DNA from: Mesorhabditis belari
Lineage: Eukaryota > Nematoda > Chromadorea > Rhabditida > Rhabditidae
Assembly (NCBI GenBank): GCA_958450365.1
Contig: CAUEEP010000928.1
Coordinates: forward strand, 1,700,001-1,764,000
Direction: 5' to 3'
Length of the DNA: 64,000 nucleotides
Of the stretch, positions 12,445-24,432 are shown piece by piece (position 1 is the first letter of the stretch; each line of letters opens with the position of its first letter). The position numbers were made by a program, and so were the translations under genes. The notes below the pieces were generated by a model. That model saw nothing but the letters and a program-made list of their open reading frames with translations, was not told the origin of the DNA and searched no databases.

Positions 12445-12550
12445 CTTTTCATCAAAAACAATAAGAAAAATTGCAAAAAAACGCTTAAGAACATATATTA
12501 AGCACGTTTATTATTGTTCGATCTGTATCGGACGTCCGATATAGACTGAA
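12445..12550. repeat. Solo arm of the CGGACGTCCG foldback element
   Basis: The run from GCAAAAAAACGCTTAAGAAC through ATTATTGTTCGATCTG to CGGACGTCCGATATAGACTG is the same as one arm of the large inverted repeat at 22350-23181. Only one arm is present here. Confidence 0.65.
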
Positions 12551-13738
12551 TGAAAAGAATGAAAAGATTTCATGACTCAAACAGCTTCCCAGGAAATTCT
12601 GTCAGCGAATTTAGCAATAAATGTTTCCATCATCTTTCTAAACTCACGGAAAAGCTTCACAATATTCTTCAGAGTGCTATTTGTCGAGTAAATAAAGTAC
12701 TCAAATCTTTTTGGAAAGAAAGTATTGATTGTTTTGAAATCTGAAAGAAAATCTTTTTTCTAAGTACAAAGATTTTTCCGTAAGAAAAGTCGAAAATTAA
12801 TTGAACCCACATGGTTTTTTTTTGGGAAGAAGAAGAAGAAAGAAGAAGAGAATGAAAGGAAGAAGAAGAAGAGAATGAAAGATGAATGTTTCTTTCTTTT
12901 CATTCATTTCTTTTTCTCTTTTTCTCTTTTTCTCTTTTTCTTTTTTTAGTTCAGTCTTTAGTCGAATCTCTCTTTTTTTTGATCAATCCCATTAAATTAT
13001 TGGAAACACCGGCTGTTGCTTTTTTTGATATCACCGAGAATTTGTTGGGATTTTGTTGAGTGCTGAAAAGATTTTCTTTCAGATTTTGCTTTGATTGTTT
13101 GTTTATTTCAATCGTCTTCGTAAAAGACATAAAACTACCGTAATCAGCTAGATTTTGGTATTATTTGATGAGGAATCAAAAAGCGCAATAAATGAAACAA
13201 AAATCGAGTTGTAATAAATGTAATAGCTGTAATAAATGTAATAGCTGTAATAAATGATACAAAAATCGAGCTGTAAACGATCGATTTGATTACGATAATA
13301 GGTGCTTTTTGAGAAAATGCATTAGCCAATAGGAACATACTTTAGTCACGGAATGGCACGGACACTCTGAATCTTGTAGAGAGTGTATTGTCTATCCGTG
13401 ACTGACCGTCTCGGAGCTTGAAGGCTGTTATCTTATTTATTCTTTATCTCTTAACTTATTTATTCTTTATCTCTTAACTTATTTATTCTTTATCTCTTAA
13501 CTCATTTATTCTTTATCTCTTCATCAAAAATACTCCTTTTCTTTTATCCAATCAATCATTTATCTACAACTTTAAACAATAAATTTCTAGCAAATATCTT
13601 TTCCCAAAAAAATTTCCGGCTTCTCTTTTGTAATTTGATATGTTTTGAGATGAAAAAAGGCCTCTTTAAGCAACTTTTTTTCTCTATTTTTTTCTCAAAG
13701 CTTTTTTCTTAAAAGTTTTTCACTGACAAATAACTTTT
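12551..13738. other. No gene seen; short tandem repeats
   Basis: Contains a GAAGAA tract (12824-12885), an AATAAATGTAATAGCTGT repeat (13205-13260) and a 23-bp repeat CTTATTTATTCTTTATCTCTTAA (13433-13520). No supported exon. Confidence 0.4.
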
Positions 13739-13747
13739 AGATGAATG
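13639..13747 (+). repeat. Duplicated leader region (copy A)
   Basis: Begins TATGTTTTGAGATGAAAAAA and ends TTTCACTGACAAATAACTTTTAG plus ATGAATG in two pieces; the same region lies at 14476-14610, where it forms the immediate 5' leader and start of the gene at 14604. The two copies flank about 730 bases of LINE sequence. Confidence 0.75.
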
Positions 13748-14022
13748 AACCGTATTAGTAGGGTTTGGAATAAGCTCCCGCCTGGTATCTTCTCGTCTGT
13801 AGGAAAATTCAAAGTATCTGTGAACGTATTAGATCTTATTGCCATGTCAAATCTGGCCTATATTTAATCTTTTTGTGTCTGTTTTTCCTAACTGTACTCT
13901 TACTGTACTATCTTTAGTTTTCTCTCTTTTTTCGGTGAGAGTATTGCAGCAATATGTTATATGCAGTTATGATTATCTGATTCGCTTCTATTCGCCCCAT
14001 GAATAAAGCATATATATATATA
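13741..14022 (+). mobile_element. LINE 3' end (second family)
   Basis: Encodes a reverse-transcriptase-ORF end with the motif VWNKLPPG and the terminal DLIAMSNLAYI before a stop, then a 3' tail ending GAATAAAGCATATATATATA. The tail differs from the (ATT)n family, so it belongs to another LINE group, one with (TA)n ends. Confidence 0.65.
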
Positions 14023-14035
14023 CTATTCTAAATAT

Positions 14036-14475
14036 TCTAGCTTTACTTATGAGGAGAGACTTGCTTTTTTTGAACTAAAAACTTTACAGCATCGTCGCTT
14101 TGTCATTGATTTAGTCGAAACTTTCAAAATCCTCCGTTGTAAACAGATTAGCCCTTTGTTTATAGACTTTTTCAAATTTAAACCGCGGTCAGGGCCCAGA
14201 AGTGGCTCATTCCTTTTGCAAATTCCCTTTGCTTCCAATGCCTCTTTATCAAATTCATTTCCCGTTAGAGCCGCTAGATTATGGAACTTGCTCCCAAACG
14301 ACATACGAGAAATTCAGTCGCTTTTCATATTCAAGAAACGTATCGATGCTTTAGATCTAGTGGCTCTTTGCCGTAAGTAATTGGCTTATTGATTTCAGTA
14401 TGTATTGTATGATTAAGTATCACTGTGCATTTCTCTATCATTTCTTTCACTTTATCGTTTGAATAAAGTATTATT
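14036..14475 (+). mobile_element. LINE 3' end with (ATT)n tail
   Basis: Encodes LQHRRFVIDLVETFKIL and later RLWNLLPNDIR, which are typical of the last part of a CR1/RTE-like reverse transcriptase ORF, then a stop and a 3' tail ending in ATTATT. Nearly identical to 1193-1510 over about 310 bases and longer at its 5' side. Confidence 0.75.
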
Positions 14476-14594
14476 ATATGTTTTGAGATGAAAAAAGGCC
14501 TCTTTAAGCAACGTTTTTTTCCCTTAAACAAAGCTTTTTGCTTGAAAGCTTTTTTCTTAAAAGTTTTTTTCTTAAAAGTTTTTCACTGACAAAT

Positions 14595-14603
14595 AACTTT
14601 TAG
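14595..14603 (+). promoter_or_regulatory. Possible spliced-leader acceptor
   Basis: AACTTTTAG touches the ATG at 14604. The same acceptor plus ATGAATG exists as a decoy at 13732-13747. Confidence 0.45.
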
Positions 14604-16898
14604 ATGAATGGTGATGATTATTTTGAAGAATTTCCGAAATGGTTTGAAACTTCATCAAATTTTCTTTCGATTTGGGAAGGCGTTTGTGCTATAAAAGCCG
14701 AAAATTCTCTGCATTTCTATAAAATTCTTCAGAATACTTTATTACAATTTGATGCGACAAAATGGAGTGATAAAGAGGTTGGAATCGAAGAAGATTTGAC
14801 TTTCGATGGCTTTGAGTTTGTCGAAAATTTGATTCGATTTACTGTTTATTTCTTTCTTTACTAGTAAAGTAAATGTTTGAATGTTTGAATTGCATAAAAA
14901 AAAGCTTTCAGCTGACATCAACGGGTTATTGGACGTGTGCAGAGATTTGTGGGCGTCTCGAGAATGGAAACAACATTTTCTATCATTGTCCAACTCCGAA
15001 ACAAGCTTTACAAATGTTAACGGTTTGTTTTTTTGATGTGATTTTTATCCTGAAAAAAAGCATTCAATTGAATCATTTTACAGGAAAACTCTTTTATTTT
15101 CAACTAGATTTTTACAAATTTCATCTATTGGGTTGGTGAATTGAAAGCTGCCGACTTTGAACTAAAATTTATTCAAGTTTATTCAAATTTATTCAAATTC
15201 AAATTTATTCAAATTTATTATTGAGTGTTGAGCTTCTGCAAAAGCTTGGAAACCGTAAAATAGTCACCAACTCGGCTCGCTTGGGTGCACTATCATTGGG
15301 TTGGCCAATTGAAAACTGCCGGACTTTGAACTAAAATTTATTGGACATAAAACCATGAATTCCTTCCAAATAATTCCCATTATTATTGACGACTTCTGCC
15401 CATTTTACAGGCAATTTGCGGATTCCTCTTTCGTGGTAGGATTTAAGTTTTGAATCGAAAAACTTTCAAAGCGAATTCTTGACTGCTTCTTCCGAATCGA
15501 AGTGTTCTCTCGCAAGCTCATTACTCATGCTCCGGAATAAATAGTAATCAAAAGGGGCAAGGTCCGGACTGTATGGGGATTTGAGTGTTGAGCTTCTGCA
15601 AAAGCTTGGAAACCGTAAAATAGTCACCAACTCGGCTCGCTTGGGTGCACTATCATTGGGTTGGTGAATTGAAAACTGCCGGACTTTGAACTAAAATTTA
15701 TTCAACATAAAACCATCAATTGATCCCAAATAATTCCCATTATTATTAATTCCCATTACTTGTGCCCATTTAACAGGCAATTTGCGGATTCCTCTTTTGT
15801 GGTAGGGTTTTGGTTTTGAATCGAAAAACTTTCAAAGCCAATTCTTGACTGCTTCTTCCGAATCGAAGTGTTCTCCCGCAAGCTCATTACTCATGCTCCG
15901 GAATAAATAGTAATCAAAAGGGCCGAGGTCCGGACTGTATGGGGAATGCGGAAAACAATAAACATAATTTAAAAAATAAGCAATAATTTAATGATTATGG
16001 ATGTCATCCTTTAATATTGGGTTGGTCAATTGAAAACTGCCGGACTTTGAACTAAAATTTATTCAACATAAAACCATGAATTCATTCTAAATAATTTCCA
16101 TTATTATTGACGACTTCTGCCCATTTAACAGGCAATTAGCGGATTCCTCTTTCGTAGTAGGATTTTGATTTGTGTCTGAGACAAGTGTGAGACTCAAAAA
16201 TCGAGGACTGGAGATGTCCGATGTCTCAGTTTGAGCACTTTCTTCAAAAGAAACCCATTTTGGTGTCAATAGAAAAGTTGTAGAGAATCAAAAATTAGAC
16301 TTATAGCGAAATTTCCAAAAAGATACACTTAGTACTTTCGCTTAAAATGCAAGTTTTGGTGAAAATTCGTAAATTTCGCATTTCTTGAAAACCAATTTTT
16401 GAATCGTTCTGAAAATTTGGATATGAGCTTGATTTTTGATTCTCTACAACTTTTCCATTGACACCAAAATGGGTTTCTTTTGAAGAAAGTCCTCAAAGTG
16501 TCACAGATGACAATAGCCGGCAGTTTTCAATTCACCAACCCAATATTTACAAGTTTAAGCACAAAGTCTACTTGAAAGAAAAAGAATACCGCGAAGATGG
16601 TGTAGGTAAAGTAGGTTTATACAGAAAAAACACCAACCAAATAGGTTTATACAGAAAAATCATTTTCAGTTGATCTCGTCAATTTACAATCACAAAATCT
16701 CTTCAATTCACGTTCGTTTTGATCCGGATCCACTAAGGGAAAAGCGTAAAAAATGGATTGCACGTAGAGTTAAACGATGGAAATTTTTAGGGGAAAAGTT
16801 ACAGGTAAAGAAGTTACTTTTCAATATTCTAAAAAAAACGTTTTCTTTAGATTGCCGATTTTTCTCTGCTTTTCGATCGAAATATGCCAATTGGATGA
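14604..16898 (+). CDS. Unrecognised 193-residue protein
   Basis: Five exons: 14604-14843, 14912-15022, 16554-16601, 16670-16804, 16851-16898; every junction is in phase 0. I do not recognise the family. The first exon is acidic and aromatic (MNGDDYFEEFPKWFE...), the second has three Cys (YWTCAEICGRL, YHC), and the last part is very basic (REKRKKWIARRVKRWKFLG). No signal peptide or membrane segment. Intron 2 (1.5 kb) is filled by mariner-like repeats, and the acceptor of exon 3 (TTACAAG) is weak and lies right after the last mariner end. If the mariner block is removed at its TA, an open frame runs on through this junction, so the insertion may have hit an exon and the present model may be a damaged or re-spliced gene. 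It converges with the hydroxylase gene, 127 bases apart. Confidence 0.6.
15126..16552. mobile_element. Mariner-like (MLE) remnants, three tandem partial copies
   Basis: Left ends ATTGGGTTGGTGAATTG-like occur at about 15127, 15296, 15655 and 16016, and the inverted right end TTCACCAACCCAATA closes at 16552. The minus strand of two copies encodes the C-terminal part of a mariner transposase: SPYSPDLAPFDYYLF, then KLPVKWAEVV; this is the block that carries the last catalytic Asp of the DD34D group. The first two copies form a direct duplication of about 360 bp (also sharing GAGTGTTGAGCTTCTGC). The third (16016-16552) has both ends and an internal inverted repeat. No copy is intact. Confidence 0.85.
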
Positions 16899-17025
16899 GG
16901 ATTTTCCCTTTTATATAAACTATTTATTGCAGCCAGCTGACAGAAAATATAAAATGAAACACTAAGAAAAGAATTGATTACATGAAAAATCGAGAAAACA
17001 GTCTCAAGGAGGTTTTTTTCGCATT

Positions 17026-20000
17026 TTAGAAGAGTCCAATTTTTCCGATTGCATCCTCGAGAGTGGCCATATCGGCTAAATGAAAAATTGAAAATTGAGA
17101 ATTGAAAATTTGTTTTAAATCTAGAATATCATTATATTTATCAATATCATTATATTTATGAATATCATTATATTTATCAATATCATTATATTTCTTTATG
17201 AATCACTTACTCTTAATCTCTTTTGCGAGTTTTTGAATAGCAGTCGGATGGTCCAATGTCTCGATGGTTTGTGTGTACGGATTGTAGCGCACTTGGAATG
17301 GACGATCGATTGATGAGGCCCAAGTTCTGGAAAGGGTTTTGGATTTGGATGAATTGGTGGGATTTGAAAGAATCGTTTTCTTAATCGTTGTCTTACTCTT
17401 TGTCTTAATCGTTGTCTTACTCTTTATCTTACTCTTCTTCTTACTCTTTATCTTACTCTTCTTCTTACTCTTCTTCTTACTCTTTATCTTACTCTTTATC
17501 TTACTCTTCTTCTTAATCTTCTTCTTACTCTTTATCTTACTTGAGCTTATTCTTGGCTGAAGTGAACGAATCGGCGAGATAGTATCGTGGTTGATATTCG
17601 GTGATCGGGTATTTCGTCACCGAGGTAATCGATGGTTCGAATGGGACGACTTCGGGCTGAAAACGCTTATGAATCTGGTGCTTTGAAATCTGATTCAGTT
17701 GCTATTTTAGTTGCAATTGTTTAAAATGATTCAAAACTTGTAGAAACAAGGGAAAAAAAGCGCTCCTTTCCCTTCATGGATTCGAAAAAAAAAGGGGCGA
17801 ATCGATTGGAGGCATTCATTTTATTCAGTCGAGGGTTTAATTGTTTAAAACTTCTAGAGAATTGATCTAAAGTTAACTATCAGTTCTTGTCTATCAGCTA
17901 ACAATAATTTCCAGCTACAAAAGCTTTATTTCTTTCCCCAACAAACCTTATCCGAAACACTGTATTGCAACTCTCCAAAAGAGCTCAACAATCCAGCTCC
18001 GTATGCTTTTTTCTCTCCATTTTGAAGACACAAGCCAAACTCGACGGTGAACCAATAAAGCTAGATTTATTTTTCGATTGTAGATTTTGTTCTTATTGTT
18101 TACTGTAGCCAATTTCTCAATTGTCTCATCCGAGGCGCCCAATGAAGCCAAGCCAATTTCTTGAGAAAATTGCGCGAATTCCATATCGGCAAATAGGGGC
18201 ACGTGACCGAGAAGCTCGTGGCAGATATCACTGAGGATTTTTACTTTAAAATTTTTGTTTAGAATATGTTTAGAATTGCCTGCTTATGTTTAGAATTGGT
18301 GAAAATAAAAAAAATAGAGTAACTTATCATAAAACAAACGGTTCTGGTGTGTAATTAGGGACAGAATGGTGACGAATGTATTGAGTTGAATGGAAAACAC
18401 GGAAAGCCAAGCCAGCCAAGAAATCGCGTGAGGAAAGAAGACCGGCAACGGGACGGAGTTGGAAACCGGTGCAGGCTGGAAAATGGATGAAAATTGGGCT
18501 AAGTAATACATAGATTTATCGAAGAAGTTCAGCCGAGAGATCCGCCTAACAGCAGTTTTTCTAGCTAGTTGTTTTGGGAGGGGAAACGTTTGCCCCCTTG
18601 GCGCAGTAAGGAGGCCGTTGGTCTAGAACCCACACGATCCGGGTTCGACTCCCCGTGCTGCCAGGCACTCCTGTTTTTTTAATTTTTGTTTTTAATGGCA
18701 TAACTACAATCTATTCTAAGGTTTTCTAAAGAAGTTTTAGCCGGACAGCCGAACAGACAAACAGAAAACTCTTTTATAGATTGTTTATAGATATACACTA
18801 CTGGACAATGAAATATGATATTTGAAAAACGATCGTCACTTTCGCGCGCCTGTAACTCCCTTGTCTTTACCGTATTTCTAAATATTAATATTACCATTGT
18901 GTAGCCATTGAAAAGAGCTTTCAGAAAATGTTTAACACTAATAGTTTAAACTCAAAGACAAAGTGAGTTACAGACGCGCGAAAGTGACGATCGTTTTTCA
19001 AATATCATATTTCATTGTCCAGTACTGTAGATTGTTTTCTAAACAAACTTCTCAAGAAATCGGAAACTTCTTGCAATTGTGGGATTTTATCCGCCGCGTA
19101 TCCACAATTCTGCTCAAGAAGCGGGAAAATGTAATTGAATTCGGCACAAGCATGTTTTGGATAAAGTTTTGTCAACTCTTTGTAGATCTAGAAGGAGATT
19201 TTAGAAAGAAAGATCTCAAAGAACAAAAACAAACGGTGCTCCAGGTGTTGATCTCCTCTTCAGTATACTCGACATTCGGGATCTTTTCGCCACTAAAATT
19301 TGAGTACCTTTTGCTTTTGTGCTTTGTGCCCTGATAAAAAGAAAATATCGTTTTTTCAACTCATTTACTTTTTATAATTGAAGGCAATGTCGGCGAATTG
19401 CTTGCGACGATTACGATAAACCTCGTCACGGAAACCCTGAATGAAAGGAAAATAAAAAAGATGAGTTTAGTAAGGTAAAATTTAGAAATCAAATGATATC
19501 TATTTGTTTATTAGTTACAATTTTATCAGTTAAACTTTATTAATTTCGAAAATTTTTGCCTACTGGATGATCACAATCCAATTCAGCTCCATAGCTGAGA
19601 ATTCGATTAGCGAATTGATCAAGATCTTGGATTTTCTTTGGATACCATGGAACTGATTCTAAAAATATTCATTTACATTTATTGCTTACATTTATTACTT
19701 ACATTTACATTTAAATGAGATAAGGAGATAAGAGAGATAAGGAACCAAATTTAGAGAGATAAGGAACCAAGTCCAGAGAGAAGGAACCAAGTCCAGAGAG
19801 AAGGAACCAAGTCCAGAGAGAAGCAACCAAGTCCAGAGAGAAGCAACCAAGTCCAGAGATAAGGAACCAAGTCCAGAGAGAAGGAACCAAGTCCAGAGAT
19901 AAGGAACCAAGTCCAGAGATAAGGAACCAAGTCCAGAGATAAGGAACCAAGTCCAGAGAGAAGGAACCAAGTCCAGAGAGAAGGAACCAAGTCCAGAGAT

Positions 20001-23000
20001 AAGGAACCAAGTCCAGAGAGAAGGAACCAAGTCCAGAGAGAAGGAACCAAGTCCAGAGAGAAGGAACCAAGTCCAGAGAGAAGGAACCAAGTCCAGAGAG
20101 AAGGAACCAAGTCCAGAGAGAAGAAACCAAGTCCAGAGAGAAGGAACCAAGTCCAGAGAGAAGGAACCAACTCCAGAGATAAGGAACCAAATTTGTAGAG
20201 AGAAGAAACCAAGTCCCGAGATAAGGAACCAAATTTAGAGAGACATTACACTTATATTTAAAGAATAAAGAACGAGCAAAAAGACTTAAAACAACTCGTT
20301 TTCTTTACCTTTATTCTGTTTTCTGCTTGAATTGTGATCGTGAACAAACATGCTTTCAGCTTTCTTCTTGAACATCTGAAAGAATCGTTATGTTTAAATG
20401 CTCTTTTGTTTTGATTTGATTCAAATATATGATAATATTTGACTTTAATACCTGAATGATACTTTCCAATGCTTTTTGATCGGCATCTGGTGGGCATTCG
20501 ACGAGAATATCATAGGATCCTTTGTGTGATTTCGATGGACGAGACTCGATATGATTCAAGTTCACATTTCGATCCTAAAATCAATCCTATAATCAATCCT
20601 ATAATCAAATCCTTTTGTACTCTTTTTTTTAGATATTTTTTCTTGTAGAAAGAGTAAAGCAATCGACTCTAAAAGATAAAAATTTCACTTTAAAGCTAAA
20701 GAAAGTTTTTTTCAGAATTTGATAGAATTGAAAGTATTCAGTACAGTAGTAAAGTAGTAAAGTAGTAAAGTGCTTTACTACTGTACAGTAGTACAGTAGT
20801 AAAGTACTTTCTATTCTAAAAACTTGAGTTTATAACCTTTTTTTTTCATATTTTTTCCCTCTTTTTCGAGATTTATTCAAAGTTAATCCCACGGTTAGTT
20901 CAAGGAGAGGTTCTTTCGTTTTAGAAATCCCAGTCACCTCCAATGATGATATAAATCTTTTCTGAAAGCTGACGTTCTATCTAGACGTAGAAGCAATCTA
21001 AATCTTATACAAATTTCCTAATCTGACAAGTTAAAGGGTGCTTAAAATGAGCTGCTAGAGCTGCATAAAAATGGGCTTTAAAAAAAATGATCCTCGCCGA
21101 TAAACGCTACCGCTCGCCGTTAACCGTAAAGATTCCAAGGAAGCTCAAGGGGAAATGGTGATTTATTGATAAAGATTTAGATTTAGATTTAGATTTAGAT
21201 TTATTCTAACTGTAAAAGTGATACAGTATCGTTAAAAGTTTGAAATTTAAAATAAAACACGAAAAAAAAGACCAATCAAGGAACCAATTAGTTCAAGGAG
21301 AGGTTCTTTCGTTTTAGAAATTTCAGTCACCTCCAATAAGTTTGTTTATAACTCTTTTCCAATAAGAACTGCCAGAATTTGGATTTGGAATTTGGAATCG
21401 ACTCCCCAGAGTTTTGAGAGAGTCCAATAGTCTCGAAACTTTAAAATTATCTGTAGATGATCTTGATCTTGAAGCTCTAGTGGATCCTTGACGCTATCTG
21501 TGCTGCCCATATATTCTTGATGATCTTGAAGCTCTAGTGGATCCTTGACGTTATCTGTGCTGCCCATATATTCTTGATGATCTTGAAGCTCTAGTGGATC
21601 CTTGACGTTATCTGTGCTGCCCATATATTCTTGATGATCTTGAAGCTCTAGTGGATCCTTGACGTTATCTGTGCTACCCACATTTTACATATATTATATC
21701 GGGGTTTCTTTTTATCGGCCCTTTTCGTGTTATGTGTATGAATTCATGTGTTTTAATCTTAGATCTAGCGCACTTTATCTCAGGTCCTGAATAAAGTATC
21801 TATATATATATTAGGTTGATGCATGCATAAGTCTTTTCGTTTTTTTCGTACTTCTGCTAAAAAGTAACAAATTCACGAATTAATCTATAGTTTGCTCTAT
21901 AAAAAAAGTGTTTTTTTGTTCAATTTGCATCTTTTTAAATGAATTTCGGTTCACTTTCAAGCAAATTCGAGAGTGAAAAACGCCTTTTTCGTAAAAATCT
22001 CTAAAAAACTCTACGGAAAAATTGGCTGAATGAATTTCTCTGAAATTTTGGCGAAATATCAAACGTTTTGTTTTCTCTATCTTTTATCTATTGACACGAA
22101 GATAGGCTTTCTTTAGCTAAGGTGTCTAAACCTAAGGCTAAGGTGTCATCGAGTTAGCCCTTTTTGACTACCCGACTTCATACTCTCCAGAAAATCCAGG
22201 CATTAAATATTTTTAAACCCGTTTTAATGTTATTTTGCAGAAAAATAATTGCTTTTTCTAATGAAATCAACCGTAGTTTAATTGGTGCATTTGTTGGCTT
22301 GAAACGGCAGACGAAAAGGAACAAAAACACTTATGCATCAACCTATTATATATGTTGTGTCCGATTTAGATTTCCGTCCGATTTAGATTGAACTTATCGC
22401 GGACGTCCGATTTAGATTACAGTCTATATCGGACGTCTTATATAGATTGAACAATAATATAAACATGTTTAATATACGTTCTTAAGCGTTTTCTGAAGTT
22501 TTCTGCATTTTCAAGGGTCTTTTATTAATTACAGTCTATATCGGACATCCGATACAGATCGAACAATAATAAACGTGCTTAATATATGTTCTTAAGCGTT
22601 TTTTTGCAATTTTCTGCGCTTTTCAAAGAAATTTTATTGTCTTTTTTGAGAATTTTTTGTTTTCTTGTTTTCCTATTAAATGTTACAAGATTTCCTAAGA
22701 TGTTACAAGCGTCTAAAGAGAGGTTCTTTTATGATCGTTTTTCGGTTTCACCTAATGTGCACAATTAGATTTCAGCCTTTGGATGTTGGAAAGAACGTAA
22801 TTCCAATTAATCCGGTCGAAAAGCGCAGAAAATTGCAAAAAACGCTTAAGAACATATATTAAGCACGTTTATTATTGTTCGATCTGTATCGGATGTCCGA
22901 TATAGACTGTAATTAATAAAAGACCCTTGAAAATGCAGAAAACTTCAGAAAACGCTTAAGAACGTATATTAAACATGTTTATATTATTGTTCAATCTATA

Positions 23001-24401
23001 TAAGACGTCCGATTTAGATTGAATCTAAATCGGACGTCCGATATAGACTGTAATCTAAATCGGACGTCCGATATAGACTGTAATCTAAATCGGACGTCCG
23101 CGATAAGTTCAATCTAAATCGGACGTCCGATTTAGATTGAATCTAAATCGGACGGAAATCTAAATCGGACACAACATATATTTATTTGTCATTTTACACT
23201 TTATTTCTTTCATTTTTCACTAATTGATTTGGATTTTTGAAAGGAAAAACTATTTTTTACATTTTTGGCGTTTTTGCAAACCGGTAATTGTTGTATTTAT
23301 TTCTCTTCTAGATGATCTGGCAATGTTTACGAGTTATTTTTGATATTGGAACGCGGGGGGAGAACTTGTGACAATCATCAAAATTGACAATGCAAAAAAA
23401 AATTGGAAAGATCAAAGCATCAAATTATGCGCTTCAATGAATGGGGGGAAATTTTTGAGAGAAAAAGGGATAGAGATTTAAAGATTCAAACGATCAACGA
23501 GGCATTTCGGTGTTGGTGGAAAAGGGAGAGTCACGTGGTGAGGCTGAGGGGATTCGATTGATCTGCGGAGGCTGAGGGGATTCCAGATAAACCCGGTTCT
23601 ATGGCTAATGTGTGCTCTCGAAAATTACCGTAACTTTTATAAAACTATCTACGAGCACACTCTACTTATAATAGATCTAGGCAAAAACAAAAATCATCTC
23701 CGTTCCTTTTAAAATTTGATTTAGAAAGGAAACGAGTTTAGTAGAATTCATAGTTTTATGCTTAAGTAAAACTAGATCCTCGAAATAGCAAGGATTTCCT
23801 TTTGAGACTAACCCACTGTCACTCGGCTACCACTTTCCTTTTCAGACTAACCCACTGTCACTCGGCTATCACTTTCCTTTTCAGACTAACCCACTGTCAC
23901 TCGGCTACCACTTTCCTTTTGAGACTAACCCACTGTCACTCGGCTACCACTTTCCTTTTGAGACTAACCCACTGTCACTCGGCTACCACTTTCCTTTTCA
24001 GACTAACCCACTGTCACTCGGCTACCACTTTCCTTTTGAGACTAACCCACTGTCACTCGGCTACCACTTTCCTTTTGAGACTAACCCACTGTCACTCGGC
24101 TACCACTTTCCTTTTGAGACTAACCCACTGTCACTCGGCTACCACTTTCCTTTTCAGACTAACCCACTGTCACTCGGCTACCACTTTCCTTTTGAGACTA
24201 ACCCACTGTCACTCGGCTACCACTTTCCTTTTCAGACTAACCCACTGTCACTCGGCTATCACTTCTCTAGAATCCTAGAGCTACAATTGATTCAAATGAT
24301 TTAGCGGCGATGTTCAGGGCTTTCTACGGAGATGATTTTTGAGAAAGTGCAAGTGAATTATAAATTGTGCTCCATGCTGTTTGATTTTTAGATGGTAAAT
24401 T

Positions 24402-24432
<31 letters not shown>
